A DNA stretch of 64,000 nucleotides, from assembly GCF_958979055.1 (NCBI RefSeq), contig NC_084887.1, forward strand, positions 34,574,620-34,638,619. Direction: 5' to 3'. Origin of the DNA: Alnus glutinosa. Lineage: Eukaryota; Streptophyta; Magnoliopsida; Fagales; Betulaceae. A program made the translations under genes and the position numbers. Shown in pieces: positions 38,605 to 50,502 of the stretch (position 1 is the first letter of the stretch; every line of letters starts with the position of its first letter). The notes beneath the pieces were generated by a model. That model made no database searches. It had not been told where the DNA came from and worked only from the letters and a program-made list of their open reading frames with translations.

Positions 38605-39640
38605 GGAATTTTTTTGTTTTGATAAGCAATCGCAAATTCATTAAAGAACGCAGAGACGCAACCCAAGCACACATGATGTATATAAGAGAGACACCTAAGT
38701 AGAAAAAAAAAAAAAAAAAAAAAAAGATCTAGAAAAATATGAAAGCCAGAAGTATTAAAGTCAAAGGCAGCAACCCCATGGTAAAGTGTCTTGAAAAATA
38801 AAGCATTTAATTCCACCAATGTCCTCTCACAATCCACAAAGCTCCGATCATTTCTTTTCCTCCAAAGATACCACATAAGGCAGGACGGTGTCATCTTGCA
38901 AACTTAGGCTTACCACCTTGTGCTCTCCAGCAAGCGAAGAACGGTACCCACCCGACTAGGCATGACCCAAGCTAGCCTTACACTGCTTAAGATAGTATTT
39001 CAAAGATCATTGGCAATCTTACGTTGGAGTAGAAGATGATCCTTTGACTCTCCACTCTTCTTAAACATGCAACACCAATCAACTATAATGATATGCCATT
39101 TTCTTAGATTATCCATGGTAAGGATCTTCCTTAATACGGCCGACCAAGCAAAAATGCCACTTGCAAGGAAACCTGATTCCGCCAAATACCCCTTTAAGGG
39201 GATGGAGTATTATCTTGGGGAAAAAGGACATTGCAGTATGATTTGACGTTGAATAGCTCTCTCTTGGAAGGAATATAATAAAGCTTGTCTTTACCACCCC
39301 GTCTCAATATGAAGGAATGCAACAAATTGAAAAACGAGGTAAAGAGATCCACCTCCCAATCGTAAGCCGCTCTCAGAGAGTTAACATTCCACTGATGAAA
39401 AGCACTAGAAAGCTCCAAATAGTCTGACACGGCAGCTTCCTTAAAATGTGCAATACTGAACAAGTTCGGAAAAGCTATCTTGATTCTTGAGGGCTTGATC
39501 CCCACACCACACATCATGCCAGAGTCTAATTTTGGAGCCGTCACTCACCTCAGTTCTAGTATGACTAAAGACTTCCTTGGCCCCTCCTGATAATTTTTTA
39601 AAGCCCCACACCATACGTCCCATGAAGGAAAATTATGTGG
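38605..39640 (-). mobile_element. LINE 3' fragment (L1-type, ORF2 end)
   Basis: Minus-strand frames carry, in order, Gly-Ser-Lys-Ile-Arg-Leu-Trp-His-Asp-Val-Trp-Cys, then a Ser-Gly-Ile-Phe-Ala-Trp-Ser-Ala-Val-Leu...Ile-Leu-Thr-Met-Asp-Asn-Leu-Arg-Lys zinc-binding (zf-RVT) region. Near the end is Trp-Tyr-Leu-Trp-Arg-Lys-Arg-Asn-Asp-Arg-Ser-Phe, the usual close of a plant L1 ORF2. The pieces lie in different frames, so it is frameshifted. It lacks the reverse transcriptase and is 5'-truncated. An A-rich 3' end (T-rich on the plus strand near 38608-38616) closes it. A T run at 38701-38725 (minus strand) interrupts the 3' region. Confidence 0.7.
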
Positions 39641-39649
39641 AAGATGATA

Positions 39650-41830
39650 CCTTACAGTAATTTAGAGAGCACCAATTATTTCAATTAGAATATATTGAAT
39701 CATAATAATATTGATATTTTCAATTCTGTTCCTATTGTAAGACTAATTTGTAAGGTTATGGTGATGGTGATGGAGTAGATTTAACACACTATGGGATGAC
39801 CACTCTAAATGTGCCCTTTTAGGTGAAAGCTTGACTGATACTCCAATTCTCGCATCATTACGTATCACAATTTTATGACTTGGAATTTTGTGTAGTGGCA
39901 GGTTTCTTATTGTTTGTATTGATTCTTTCCTAAGCAACGCAGATACGATTCCCTGTAATGATTATGGCTTCATTTCTGTTACCATCTTTAAAATTGCATT
40001 AGGCTAGATTAATTTGATTCAAGAAAATACATTGAATCATTTTTCTTGTTCATCACAATCACTTTTGCCACAGATGCTGGTTGGAGAATAATTTTTCTGA
40101 AAATTGAGCTAATTGTATGGATTAGTGTCTCGGTTATGATCTTTCACTATTTTCATGTAAGTTTTCATTGCTCTGGCAGAATGGGAATTGTTGAAATCTG
40201 CTGGTGAAGTTCTGGGTTTTGATGGAGGGAACTATTATTGCGTTCGCTGGGTATCATCTCCTTGTGCTTGGTGCCTGCCGATTTCCTCATATAACTTTTA
40301 CAATTGCCATGTTTGTCGATGATATGCAACCATGTAGTTAGACCTGAGCATGCAAAGTAAAACATTTGGCACCTGTTGGTCTGCTGGTTGTGTCAATTGA
40401 GAATTTTGTAGCGTTTAGGGAGGTACAGAAAATTAAGCATGCTGATACTTAATTGAGTTCTGCATTTTACAACTAAATTATATTCATTAAGAAAAAAAGT
40501 TTAGTAATGGAATTCTGCATTCAAATTTGCGCTACCCTTTTAAGATTTCGTTTCGGTTATTCATTGAGAAGCAAGAGTGCTAAAGTACTGGGAATCATGT
40601 GATTAGCCAGCTTACACCTTCTGTAGGATGCATGTTTTGTATTATTGTTCTATTTATTGCTCGTTTCATGACAAGACATGGATAGAAAATTAGATATTCT
40701 TGTTTTATCATTGAAAATATAGACAAGAAGATGGCTGTGCTATACTCTTAATGCGTGAAGACCTTTACTTTTGCCTCTTTTTGCCATTTAGAAGCTAGAC
40801 AAGAAATGGGGGAAACTTTGGTAGATCAAGATTTTCATAATAGTTTGAGATGGGTAGCATATAATTAGGTTACTAATTACAGATAAAAATGAGAAATAAA
40901 TAGTCAAATTGGGGCTTAATCTGTTTGCGTGGCTTCTGTTTACTTGAGCTTGATTTGGGCTTACTAGCTAGGCGCAGTTCTCAATTGTTTGATATTGGCT
41001 ACTTTTATCTAGTGTTCCGACGGGAAAAATGAATTTTATTGCGTTTTCACTGTCAATTGTCGACAAGAAGCAGGGTGTTGGACTTGTAAACGATGTAGTA
41101 GGCGTGTTCACTTTTTACCTGTCAATCCCTAGAACAGATGCCGTTTGAAGCATGGATACAAGATGCATCTCCTGAATGTATATGTAAAGACCATTTTCAG
41201 CAGTTTCTCTGTATTCTCCTTCGTTTTCCAAAACTTCCTTCTCTACATATTCTCTAAACTACCATTCAGCATTTCAGCTAGTGTTTTCGACATTATAACT
41301 TCCTCATCCTTTCATTATTCACAAAATCTATTTCTCTCCCTTGTCTTTCTATTTTTTATTAAGCCTTTTTTTATTTCTTCCCCTCTTCCTTTCTCTTCCA
41401 CTCCGTTGGTACACAAAAGGCAGAAACCCCATTGATGCAATTAAACACAATGAGATATCCCAACAAAATAAAGGCCAAAATCCAAATTTAGAAAACCACA
41501 TCAGCTTTCCTAAGTTTCAGTCTAGATTTAGAAAATTAAGCTACTTTGTGCTTTCTGATTCAAAGACATTGCACAATAATTTTCCTTAATGTTCTCTGTA
41601 TCATTTAAATATTATTTCATTTTTTTTATTATTATTATTCCGTGGTAGAACACATGCTTGGTTCTCTTTTCATTTTCGACATTTTCTCAGCACCTGAATA
41701 CAAGAGTTAGATTTTGTACATAGGCTCTGTGTTATGTTTTTCTTTTCCTGGATATTTCTACTTCTTAGTTTTTTCTTTGCTATGAGTCTTCGTTTACTCC
41801 GTATATTTTTCTCAACATGCGTTTTGATGC
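39650..41830. other. Intergenic, no gene seen
   Basis: AT-rich spacer with several short plus-strand frames that have no family signature (for example T-rich sequence near 41220-41400). No gene or structured element can be supported. Confidence 0.5.
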
Positions 41831-41836
41831 TTGAAA

Positions 41837-42740
41837 TTTTTTTTTTTTTTTTTTTTTTTGAACAAAGTGCCGTCTTCATTATTGAGAAACCACCTCCAAA
41901 GGGGTAATACAATCAGGAAACTCATACAGAGAAACAATGCACCAAATACAAAGCTACAAACGCCCAAAGACGAAGAACAATAAAGCCCAAAGGCCATAGG
42001 AGTGATTAGAGAAAAATATTCTCTACTCACAAAGCTAGAAAACCTAGCTTAAAGCAGCTACCATTATGGTAGACTATGATTAAAGACAAGAATATACAAC
42101 CAAATATAAATAGAAAACCTTCGGAAACAAGAACCGTAAGAATCACTGCCGGAGCCGGCACATGTAGAGCACACACCTTCTTTGGGAACCCCCCTTGCGT
42201 CGGACGACCTTCTGAAGTTCAGATCGTCATCGTCTGAGACCGAAGAAGCAAACGGTGACCCACATGTGCAAGACCAATGAAAGAAAACCTCCAGCGCGTG
42301 CTGGTCACGCGCCGTACAGGAGCGAACCACATGGACTCGTTGAATGACCACCATGACCGGAGAAGGGCGGTGTCCACAACAGAAAGGTCGTTGTTGAAAA
42401 AATTTCAGCCGAGTCTTGTAGATCTAGCTTTGACAACATCTCTGTCAGAAACCACCAACACCCACCGTTCATCACGGACCTAGACCAGAAAATCTCCTAT
42501 TTGCACCAACACACAACAACAAAAGCAAAGAAAAACCAACAACCACCTTCGGAGGGATCTAACTTTGGGGGGACAAAAAGCCACCCTAGCCCACGGAGGC
42601 TAGGGGAAAACCAGCGTGGGGAGGGGGAAGCATGAGGCCTCCCCCTCCGGTGAACTCATCTCACACTGAACTCTCTCTCTAAAAGCTTCTCCAGACCCAC
42701 TATGCACTTTTTCATCTCCAGGAAAGACTTGTTCACGTTG
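41837..42740 (-). mobile_element. Second GC-rich retroposon, minus strand
   Basis: A plus-strand T run (about 41838-41860) gives a poly(A) tail on the minus strand. It is followed by about 0.9 kb that turns GC-rich at 42130-42660 ('gaggcctccccctcc' motif). Layout, size and orientation resemble the element at 16665-17662, including a purine/pyrimidine-rich 5' leader ('ctctctctaaaagcttctcc' against 'gagagaagtgagagcttctc' in the other copy). Minus-strand frames do not match a family I know. Flanking duplications were not convincing. Confidence 0.45.
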
Positions 42741-42744
42741 ATTG

Positions 42745-43647
42745 AAAAAGGTTTATGTAGTCTCTGGTTCTATTTGGTCCTTTGGAAAATATTAGGGGTC
42801 GGAAATAAAATGATGGATATTACTATCTGAAAACTTTTTCGTTTCGGGCTTATTTTTCATTTTATCTAAAAGCAATAAGAGCTTATTTTTCATTCTTGTC
42901 TTTGTAGGAGAGAGAGTTCTAATGAAAGGGGGGAGGGGGGGAGATGGATTTTGGTCGCATTCAATTCACGAAACAAGAAGACCGGCTTTCCTTTTCTTGT
43001 GAGGGGCTTATGAAGTTTCTTAATTCCTTTCTATTTATTTATATATTCGTTTTGTTTCTGGTTTTTCCTTTCTTTTTTTTTCTTCTTCTTCTTCTTCTTC
43101 TTTTTAACTCAATCTTGAGCCTATAGAGCTTTTATTTATTTACTTTCTTTTTTAGATTGGAGAATATAGGCGTTGAAAAATATGACTATTGGAAAGAAAA
43201 GAAAAAAAAAGAAGAAGAAGAAATAAACAAAAAAAGAAGAAGAAAAAATATTTAAATAGTATAAAAAAAGACAACAGAAGTTATTATGAAATGTATTTGA
43301 ATATGAAAACAAAAAGTAGCTTGATTCTCTAAATTTAGATTGAAACTTATTGTGAGTGCTCGCAGAGAGTGTATGCCAAATAAAATTATCAAAGTAAAAG
43401 ATCTGAATAATTCTTCAACATAATTAACAGTATACAATTTTTTTAAAATAAAATAAAATTATGGAGGGGACAGGCTTGCCATTTATGAAGAATGGCATAA
43501 CGGAAATAAATTGTACAGTATGCATGATATTATAGAGATTGTTTTACCATTTCAAGTGAAATGAAGAAGAATCATTTGATGGTCAAAATTAAATTTATTT
43601 AATGGTGAATATGTTATCATGTTATTTAAAAAATTTAAATGACGTAA

Positions 43648-43690
<43 letters not shown>

Positions 43691-44195
43691 ACAAAATAAG
43701 ATATTTACCATGTAATTTTGACTCACCTCTATTTCACTTTAAATGGAGAGGCGCATACACCGGATAGTAAATAAAGAGCAGTAGGGTTGAACAGTCTCAT
43801 ATTAATGTGAGGTCTGTATTTTTCAGCACAAAAGAGCTATGATTACATTTTGGAGAGGGGATACAAGTTTGTACAGTCGTACTGAATTTGCCAATCTCCC
43901 CTGTCATTTTGTCTTCTCCGGGCGTATTTCACGTACACAAAAGATGCCCATATACTGTTTTAAGCATATTCTATTCTCTGCTACGCAGAGATCGACACTG
44001 ATTAATGCAACAAGTCCATCACATACCAATCAATGGACATTTCTTTTTCTTGTACGGACTACGAAGAGGAAAAGAAAAAAGAACATTAGGTAGCTTAAAG
44101 AATAATAATTAATAAGAGTAACAAAGTTATGGTGAGTAAAATTTTCAGGTGAGATGATAAAATTAATTGTGGAAGCATGCATGCATATGCTTTCA
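42745..44195. other. Spacer downstream of the CCCH gene
   Basis: Low-complexity AT-rich spacer with a pyrimidine tract near 43070-43105, a purine-rich tract near 43195-43250, and a TA dinucleotide run at about 43652-43688. No gene was seen. The final part includes the 3' UTR of the minus-strand CCCH gene. Confidence 0.5.
43652..43688. repeat. (TA)n microsatellite
   Basis: A run of about 18 TA units in the spacer downstream of the CCCH gene. Confidence 0.9.
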
Positions 44196-44199
44196 GGAA

Positions 44200-47100
44200 T
44201 TAGAGTTTTGCATAACCATACCTTCGTATATGATTAGGATTGAAAGGTGGGAACTCCTCAACATTGGGGAGACCATGACTTGCACGCTGACAAAATTCAG
44301 GCGATTGTAGTAAACCAATTTTCAGTACTTTCTCATCACACACCACACATTTGTGCTCAGAAGCGCCAGCCGTCCAGATGGCCTGTAGTTTACAATCATC
44401 GCACCACAGCAAATGTCGGCATGGAAAGTTGGCCCATAACATCTCACGTCGGTTGCACGCAAAGCACTTCCTCTTCATGATGCTTGTCTTATAATCCTGC
44501 ATACACCACCCACGGGCCCGCACGGTTATTATTAAATGCCAAATTATCATGAACATTGGATATGCATGTCATGCACATGAATTCATCAGTAAAAGTGAAA
44601 TTAGTTTACTGCACTGCTTACTTTGTAAAAATCAAAGTCGCCAAGAAAGAAAACCGATGTGCTGTTCCTTTTTCTGCAAAGGGCCTCCAAAACCAAATGT
44701 CTCTTTTGATGCCTATGGTTCTTTTTAACCCCCTCTATACACCCTCTTCTTTCACCATGAGCGTCTTCTGCATCAACATCACTTACATTTTGTAGCCATG
44801 GTCGACCATGGAAGAGAGGGTCTGGCTTCAAGAATTCAAGAAACCTCAGATGCACACCAGGCAATGTATCATTCTGAGCTGAATTCTCTTCAGGGCACTC
44901 ATGGGCTGGTTTTGCCTCCTCAGTGCTGCCATCAATGAAGCTATCATTTTGATGCCCATGAAAAAGGTTCTGAACACGTTTGGAAATAGAATCAGGATCA
45001 CTAGATGGCGTGCAGGGCGTTGCGAGTGTATGAGGCAATTGACGATGGGGCATGGGAAAGTTAGGCAGCAGGACCAAATGAGTGGCAGGTCCACATTTGC
45101 CTATGGGGACAATCTGCATGCGACAAATTTCAGGCACAGATTTCATGAAGTCACTAAGCTTGGAGTAGCCGAGAGAGGCATGATCTAGTTCCAAGCCAAA
45201 TGTTGCCCTGAAATCACCTTTAAGAGATGAGAGAGCATATTGATCTCCTTCATTCAAACATGTTGATTGATCATGTAAGTGGCGCGGCAGCCACTTCACG
45301 AAAATCCTGAGCCATGCAGGCATACTTTTGTCAAAGCTGGGGCTGATGTGTTCTTGAAGTTCATTGGAACATGTATTTGGTTGGCCCTGACATAATCTAC
45401 CAACCCAGGACATTCGTTCAACTTCAAACTTTTCTGTAATCTTCTGATCACTGGGTATTTTTGCTTGAGGTTCATATTGGTTATTCTGTTTTGGCTGATG
45501 TTGTTGTGCTAACAGTTTCTGGGATTCAGTGAGAAGGCATTTTGGGATTACGCTTTTAATCTCAACTTGCTTGCCCATAATAATAATAAAGTGTGTTTCA
45601 ACAGCTGTTGAAACAGATTTATCTTGTTTAAAGGTGACGAAGCCAAATCCTCGAGATTTTATTTCATCTCCTTCTTGAATTCCCATAACTATAGCATCTT
45701 CTACAGCACCAAATTGTTCTTCAAAAGCTTTAGCCAATGAGTCTGCTTCACAACAAGGAAAGAAGAACGTTATGTTATTCTGACCAGATACGACAGTAAA
45801 ATAAAGCTCAATATTTTATATTTAAATCCCAAAATTGCTTGGTTGCTCAAAAGTCTATTCAACTCAAAAAGTGTACTTGATAAAGCTTTGCATAGATTGC
45901 TAACCAGAGTCCAACATAGGAGGGAGACCTCCAACAAAGATTTTCCGTCTATGTTCCTTTGCAACAACAGGAGAATGAGTCAGATGTGTTCCCTGCTCCA
46001 TCTGCCGAAGCTTCTTTTCACCATGCGCATAAAAGCACTTATCCCCTCTAACGCAACCACGAGGAGAGCTAAAGTATTTACAGATCTCAGCCTTTGTTCT
46101 TGAGCAGATACTGAAGTTCACAAGCAGTAGAGAATTATGAAAGCATATACACAAGAGAACTCCGCCGCGGGAAAAAGTGGGGTGGGGTTGGAGAATATAA
46201 AAAGTATCATACGACTTTTGATCCTCTAGCTAGGGGAGTCACCTATCCGTAGTGGTATCTTCATCTGTCATGATTAGCAGTGCATCACAGGTTTCTGAAA
46301 TCATCTCATCATCTTGAAAACAAGTACTACGTTTCTGTTGAACAGGCGAAGCACGATTCACTGCACATTATATAACTCAGAGAATAAGAGATCATATGCA
46401 GGAGTCACATTAATAAGTAACAGACGTTGCTTCGTTATTATCTCTATAGCATTCACATATTATAGTTTTAAATGGATGAATGTGCTACGGTTCAACTTAC
46501 TGTGGCTAATATTAGTTGGATTCAGCATGAACCGCATATCTTGAGACTTTGCCATGTCTATAGGTCTCTGTCTACTGGAATTGATTAGATTCAGTGCACA
46601 TATACGTGCACATAAAGACGTTAATATACGCTTTCAACCTCACAACTGATAGAAAGAAAATAACACGAGCAACTTTATGAAAAGGTATCGATGCTTTTTA
46701 CCGCAAATTGAGGACTTCGCTATTTGCTCCCCATCGCAAAAGAAGCTCAGCACAGTCAATATGTTCATTCTTCACTGCAAAAAACAGTGGAGTTTCTTTC
46801 GTTTCCGTTTTGTAGTTGATAGCATCTGGGTCTTCCAATAGAAAGGCCTGTTGGGTCAATGTAAAAAATAATAGCCTTCAGATGTAAAATTCAAATTCCA
46901 ACTTTGGTTGCCAATAAATTTGATACATGGGAAAGGAATACATTGAAGAGCAGTCGTACTCATACCTGAAGTGCCTGTGAGTTGCCCTTAGCGGCAGCAA
47001 GATGAAAAGCAGTCAACCCCAATTTATTCTTTTGGCTTACTCGGGCACCATGCTTCAGAAGGAGCCATACAATTCTGGATACAATTAGGCGATCAAAATT

Positions 47101-50100
47101 CTAGGAGGCAATGATATGTTTTTTTTTATGAATTAGAAGGCAATGATATGTTTTTAAGCTATTGTGCGTGTGTACGTTTGTGTGTACGAGAGAGAGAGAG
47201 AGAGAGACTTCATCTGCTGAGGAGACGCCTTAAGGGACCAATGAAGAGCAGAGTTTCCTTCAGCATCAATGTCGTTTACATCTATGTTTGTCTTCAAAAG
47301 TAGCTCGATGATGGTCACATCTCCGGCCTATAAGAACTAAAAGTTGCTAATCAATATAGATCTGAGTTCATCACCAGATAACATTCCCAGTATTACAATG
47401 ACAAGGTTTCTATGCCTTTATTTCTTTCTGGAACATATTTGTCATGGCTTGTTCTTACAACAATTTTTAAAAGTATTATAACCATGGGTTTCACAATTTG
47501 CAAAAAAACAGATTGCATGAGAGGGTGAACAGCGCGCATAAGCGTCCAATCCCAAAGTTGATAAATCATGCCTAATATAAATAAACTATAGGATCACGTT
47601 GTTAACATATCTCAAACCTTACCTCTAATGATCAATGAATCGATCGTTCTCACTAGAGAGAGAAACAAAGGATGACAAAAAAAAAAAAAAAAAGGATTTT
47701 TCCTAGGCTATACTTTTAGGGATTGAAGTCCCGTAATTTCAAGGAATTTTAAGAGCATGTACGTTCTAAGATTCAGGCCATTTAAATATTTAAAATGAAC
47801 CATCTTGAATCATGTAAACCTTATAAAAACCAAAAAAATAAAAAAAGTTACTAGGGATGACCAAACCATTCTTTTAAGTGGCCGATCACCATTTTACTCT
47901 AAGAGAGTAGTTGGGGTGGCCGACTACACTGTAGGAGGTGAGGGGCTCATTGGCCACCCCGAGGGTTAATGTAACGATTCAAAAAAAGTGATAGCCACAT
48001 TTGCATTATCATTCCAAAATTACTACTTAATTTAGAGCTCACTGGAATCACTTATAAAGCTCTTTCTTATTTAGTAAGGAATCATGTATGACTTAGCACC
48101 TATGAGTGCCTTTTAAATATACCTACTTTATGTGGGCTATTCATCTTCCCAATGTAGGACTAAGGGCTGATAAACTCTCTTAATATACCCACTTTAATTA
48201 TGTGGGTTATTCATCTTCCCAGTGTAAGACTAAAGTGTGACAAACTCTCTCTCTCTCTCTCTCTCCTTCCTTAAATCTCTAAGTTGTAGTCATGTAGTGT
48301 TCCCAGCCCGTACCACGTGACATTCATTTATAACAATTCAGAGAAAACGTTAGCTACATTTGTACTATCACTCCAAAATAACTAGTCAATTCGGAGTTGT
48401 ATAGAACCATTTGTCAAGTTTAGTCTTACCTAATAAGTAATCGATGTAGAACTTAGCACGCATGAGTGCCTTTGTAATTTACTCACTCTATATAGATTAT
48501 TTATCTTCCCAATATGGAGTTTGGGTGCGACAATTAAGGAGGTGTGGTCGACCATCCTCTTAAGAGTGATCATCTCAACCCAACTATACCCATGAGCTGT
48601 CTAACCCTCAAAAGGTAAAACAGTAGTATGAACACCCCATTACTCTTATTTATTTAATTTTTTAAAAAGATTTACATGTCTCGATCCAAAACATTCACCT
48701 GGATATTTTGAACTATAGGCCCTTACCATTTCAAGGATTCTCATTCCGTACATGGTGTAATTCTCAACCTACAATTCTAATGCCATGTTGGATGAGAAAT
48801 TCCTGAAATTAGGGCAATTACGTCAAGGAGAGGAGAGCTCCTTTCAAAAAAAAAAAAAAAAGGGAGAGGAGAGCTACGGCCTACGGGGCTGCCTACTTGG
48901 GCATTCTAGGGTGGATCCTCCGCGCACACCAACACTCCGTTGATAGGTCAAAAATGTCAAATTCTCATATGTAGGTTATTATTATTATTATTATTTTATA
49001 CATACATATGTAGGTTATATTTGATTCGACCGCATGTTTTACGTACTTACCAACAATCGACACGAAAAATCGCGGTTCAACACAAAAGACAATTTGTTTG
49101 TCTTATTCAAAGGAACGCGATTCTCACCTGGCATGCAAGGATCAGTGGCGACGTCTCCCTCCTGTCCGTAGAACCGCTTGAGGCAACCGCTCCGAAGAGA
49201 TGGAGCAACTCTATCTCGCGCAGCAAGAGCTTCCTCCTCTCGGCGTTCTCGCCCTGGGACGGGGAGCAGCTCCGTTTGGCGGCTCTGGACGTCGTCGGTT
49301 GGCGGCCCAAGGACAAGGCCTCTCTTATCACGCCTTCGTATACGGTCGTCTTCTCTTTGGATCCCGTGTCGGCGTCTCGCAACTCCAGAACCCCTTCGTT
49401 AACCTTCTCCGGCGCTACTATGAGCAGAGCTGCTAACGGAACTATACGGCCTTGGACGGAGTTTGCGTACGCCACCTCAGCTATTTCCTTCGTTTTCTCA
49501 CTAAGAAGTCTTACCGCGGTCAAATCCTGGAGAGGAACAATTAAATAAAGGTCCAAACAAAGAGTTAACCAACTTTGATCATCTCTCAAACTTAGGCTGT
49601 GTTTGTTTTTTGAAAAAGAAGGAAAACAAGTTTCACAATTTAGGAACGAGTAATATGACACGATTCATCCAAAGAAAGAATATTGTGACGCGTACAGAAC
49701 TAATTATAAAACCATATTTGACTTGAGTTCATTAATTGTTTTGAGAATCGTTCATAAATCTTTAAGTTTCTTTCCTTTTCTTCAGCTTTCTCAGGAACCA
49801 AACAACCAGCCTTAATTAGCAGAAGGTTTTCCAACCTTTTCAGTGAGAAGAACGACCAAGTCCTCAACGGAGTAGTCATCTGGATTCCATATCACCTCCA
49901 TCCTGAGACATTCAAAAGCGAAGATCTTAAATTTTTTTATTTTTTTTTAAAAAAAAAAAGAAAAAAAAAAGCAGAAGAGATATAAAAAAATAATCAAAAG
50001 CAAACTGAAAAGTGAAAAGCAAAAATTTCTGTTTTAAGGTAGTTCATCTGTGGACCTGTGGTGCTCACTGGAACGGTTAAGCTTTTACCATTTACATGCA

Positions 50101-50502
50101 AAACGAAAACGACGTGTTCTTTGGACTTTACCTGCTGCAAGAAAGAGACAGCTCCAGAGGAAGCAGTGAGTGGCCGTCCTTCGTCTTCAGGTCCGTACGA
50201 GCGCGTTTCTTGAGCAGCACTTCAACGCACCGTTTCGCGTGAGATTTGGCCGCCGTGTGCAGCGTCGACCACCCCGCCTCGTTCATCTCATTCACCAACG
50301 GAACCGTTCCGAACTCTCCGTTCACCAATGCGGCGGCGCACTCCACCGAGTCGGACGCGCAGCAGAGCTCGAGGAGCTTCGAGACGACGCGCCGGTCTAA
50401 GGGCTCCGAACCGCTCTGGAAGAGCCTCTTCGTGTGCGTTAGGAGTTGAGCCTTGTCGTCTTCATAGATCGCTTCGATTAGGCTCGGTTTGACCTCGGCC
50501 AT
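44200..50502 (-). CDS. Ankyrin-CCCH-RRM-LOTUS-RING protein
   Basis: This is a probable RNA-binding protein with a possible E3 ubiquitin-ligase end. Eleven exons (minus order): 50502-50132, 49902-49836, 49526-49128, 47327-47209, 47074-46966, 46847-46702, 46571-46501, 46360-46243, 46110-45905, 45742-44622, 44496-44200. All are GT-AG with agreeing phases, giving 1007 residues. Ankyrin-type repeats lie at about 76-124 and 280-420. A CCCH zinc finger follows (Cys477-x8-Cys486-x5-Cys492-x3-His496). The RRM at about 522-600 has RNP2 Lys-Ile-Phe-Val-Gly-Gly-Leu and RNP1 Arg-Gly-Phe-Gly-Phe-Val-Thr-Phe (566-573). A LOTUS/OST-HTH-like domain lies at about 676-762. The RING is C3HC4 (Cys920, Cys923, Cys935, His937, Cys941, Cys944, Cys959, Cys962). 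All metal ligands are present and it looks intact. The ankyrin and RNA-binding parts could be two genes if intron 3 (1.8 kb) is not spliced, but no stop or start supports a split. Confidence 0.85.
47190..47207 (-). repeat. (CT)n run abutting a splice donor
   Basis: On the minus strand the donor of exon 4 of the CCCH gene reads AA|GTCTCT and runs directly into a CT dinucleotide repeat. The repeat forms the first bases of intron 4, next to a non-canonical donor context. Confidence 0.75.
47970..48532 (-). mobile_element. TRIM in intron 3 of the CCCH gene
   Basis: A miniature LTR element on the minus strand. Its 5' LTR is about 48320-48532 and its 3' LTR about 47970-48242. Between them lie a short internal part and a purine-rich tract (seen on the plus strand as a long CT run near 48245-48270) just before the 3' LTR. 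The 3' LTR contains a tandem duplication of about 65 bases ('tttatgtgggctattcatcttccca' in two versions). Near-matching 5-base flanks ('gttaa', 'attaa') suggest a target duplication. Its LTR matches that of the element at 6985-7809 ('ttga.tagttattttgga.tgatagt'), so it is the same family. It is non-coding. Confidence 0.7.

Noticed and set aside
44200-44496. RING exon as a separate small gene
   Set aside because: The splice phase and GT-AG signals join it cleanly to exon 10, and no independent start region is evident.
49178-49436. GC-rich plus-strand frames opposite the CCCH gene
   Set aside because: They are antisense shadows of exon 3 of the CCCH gene, which is strongly coding on the minus strand.
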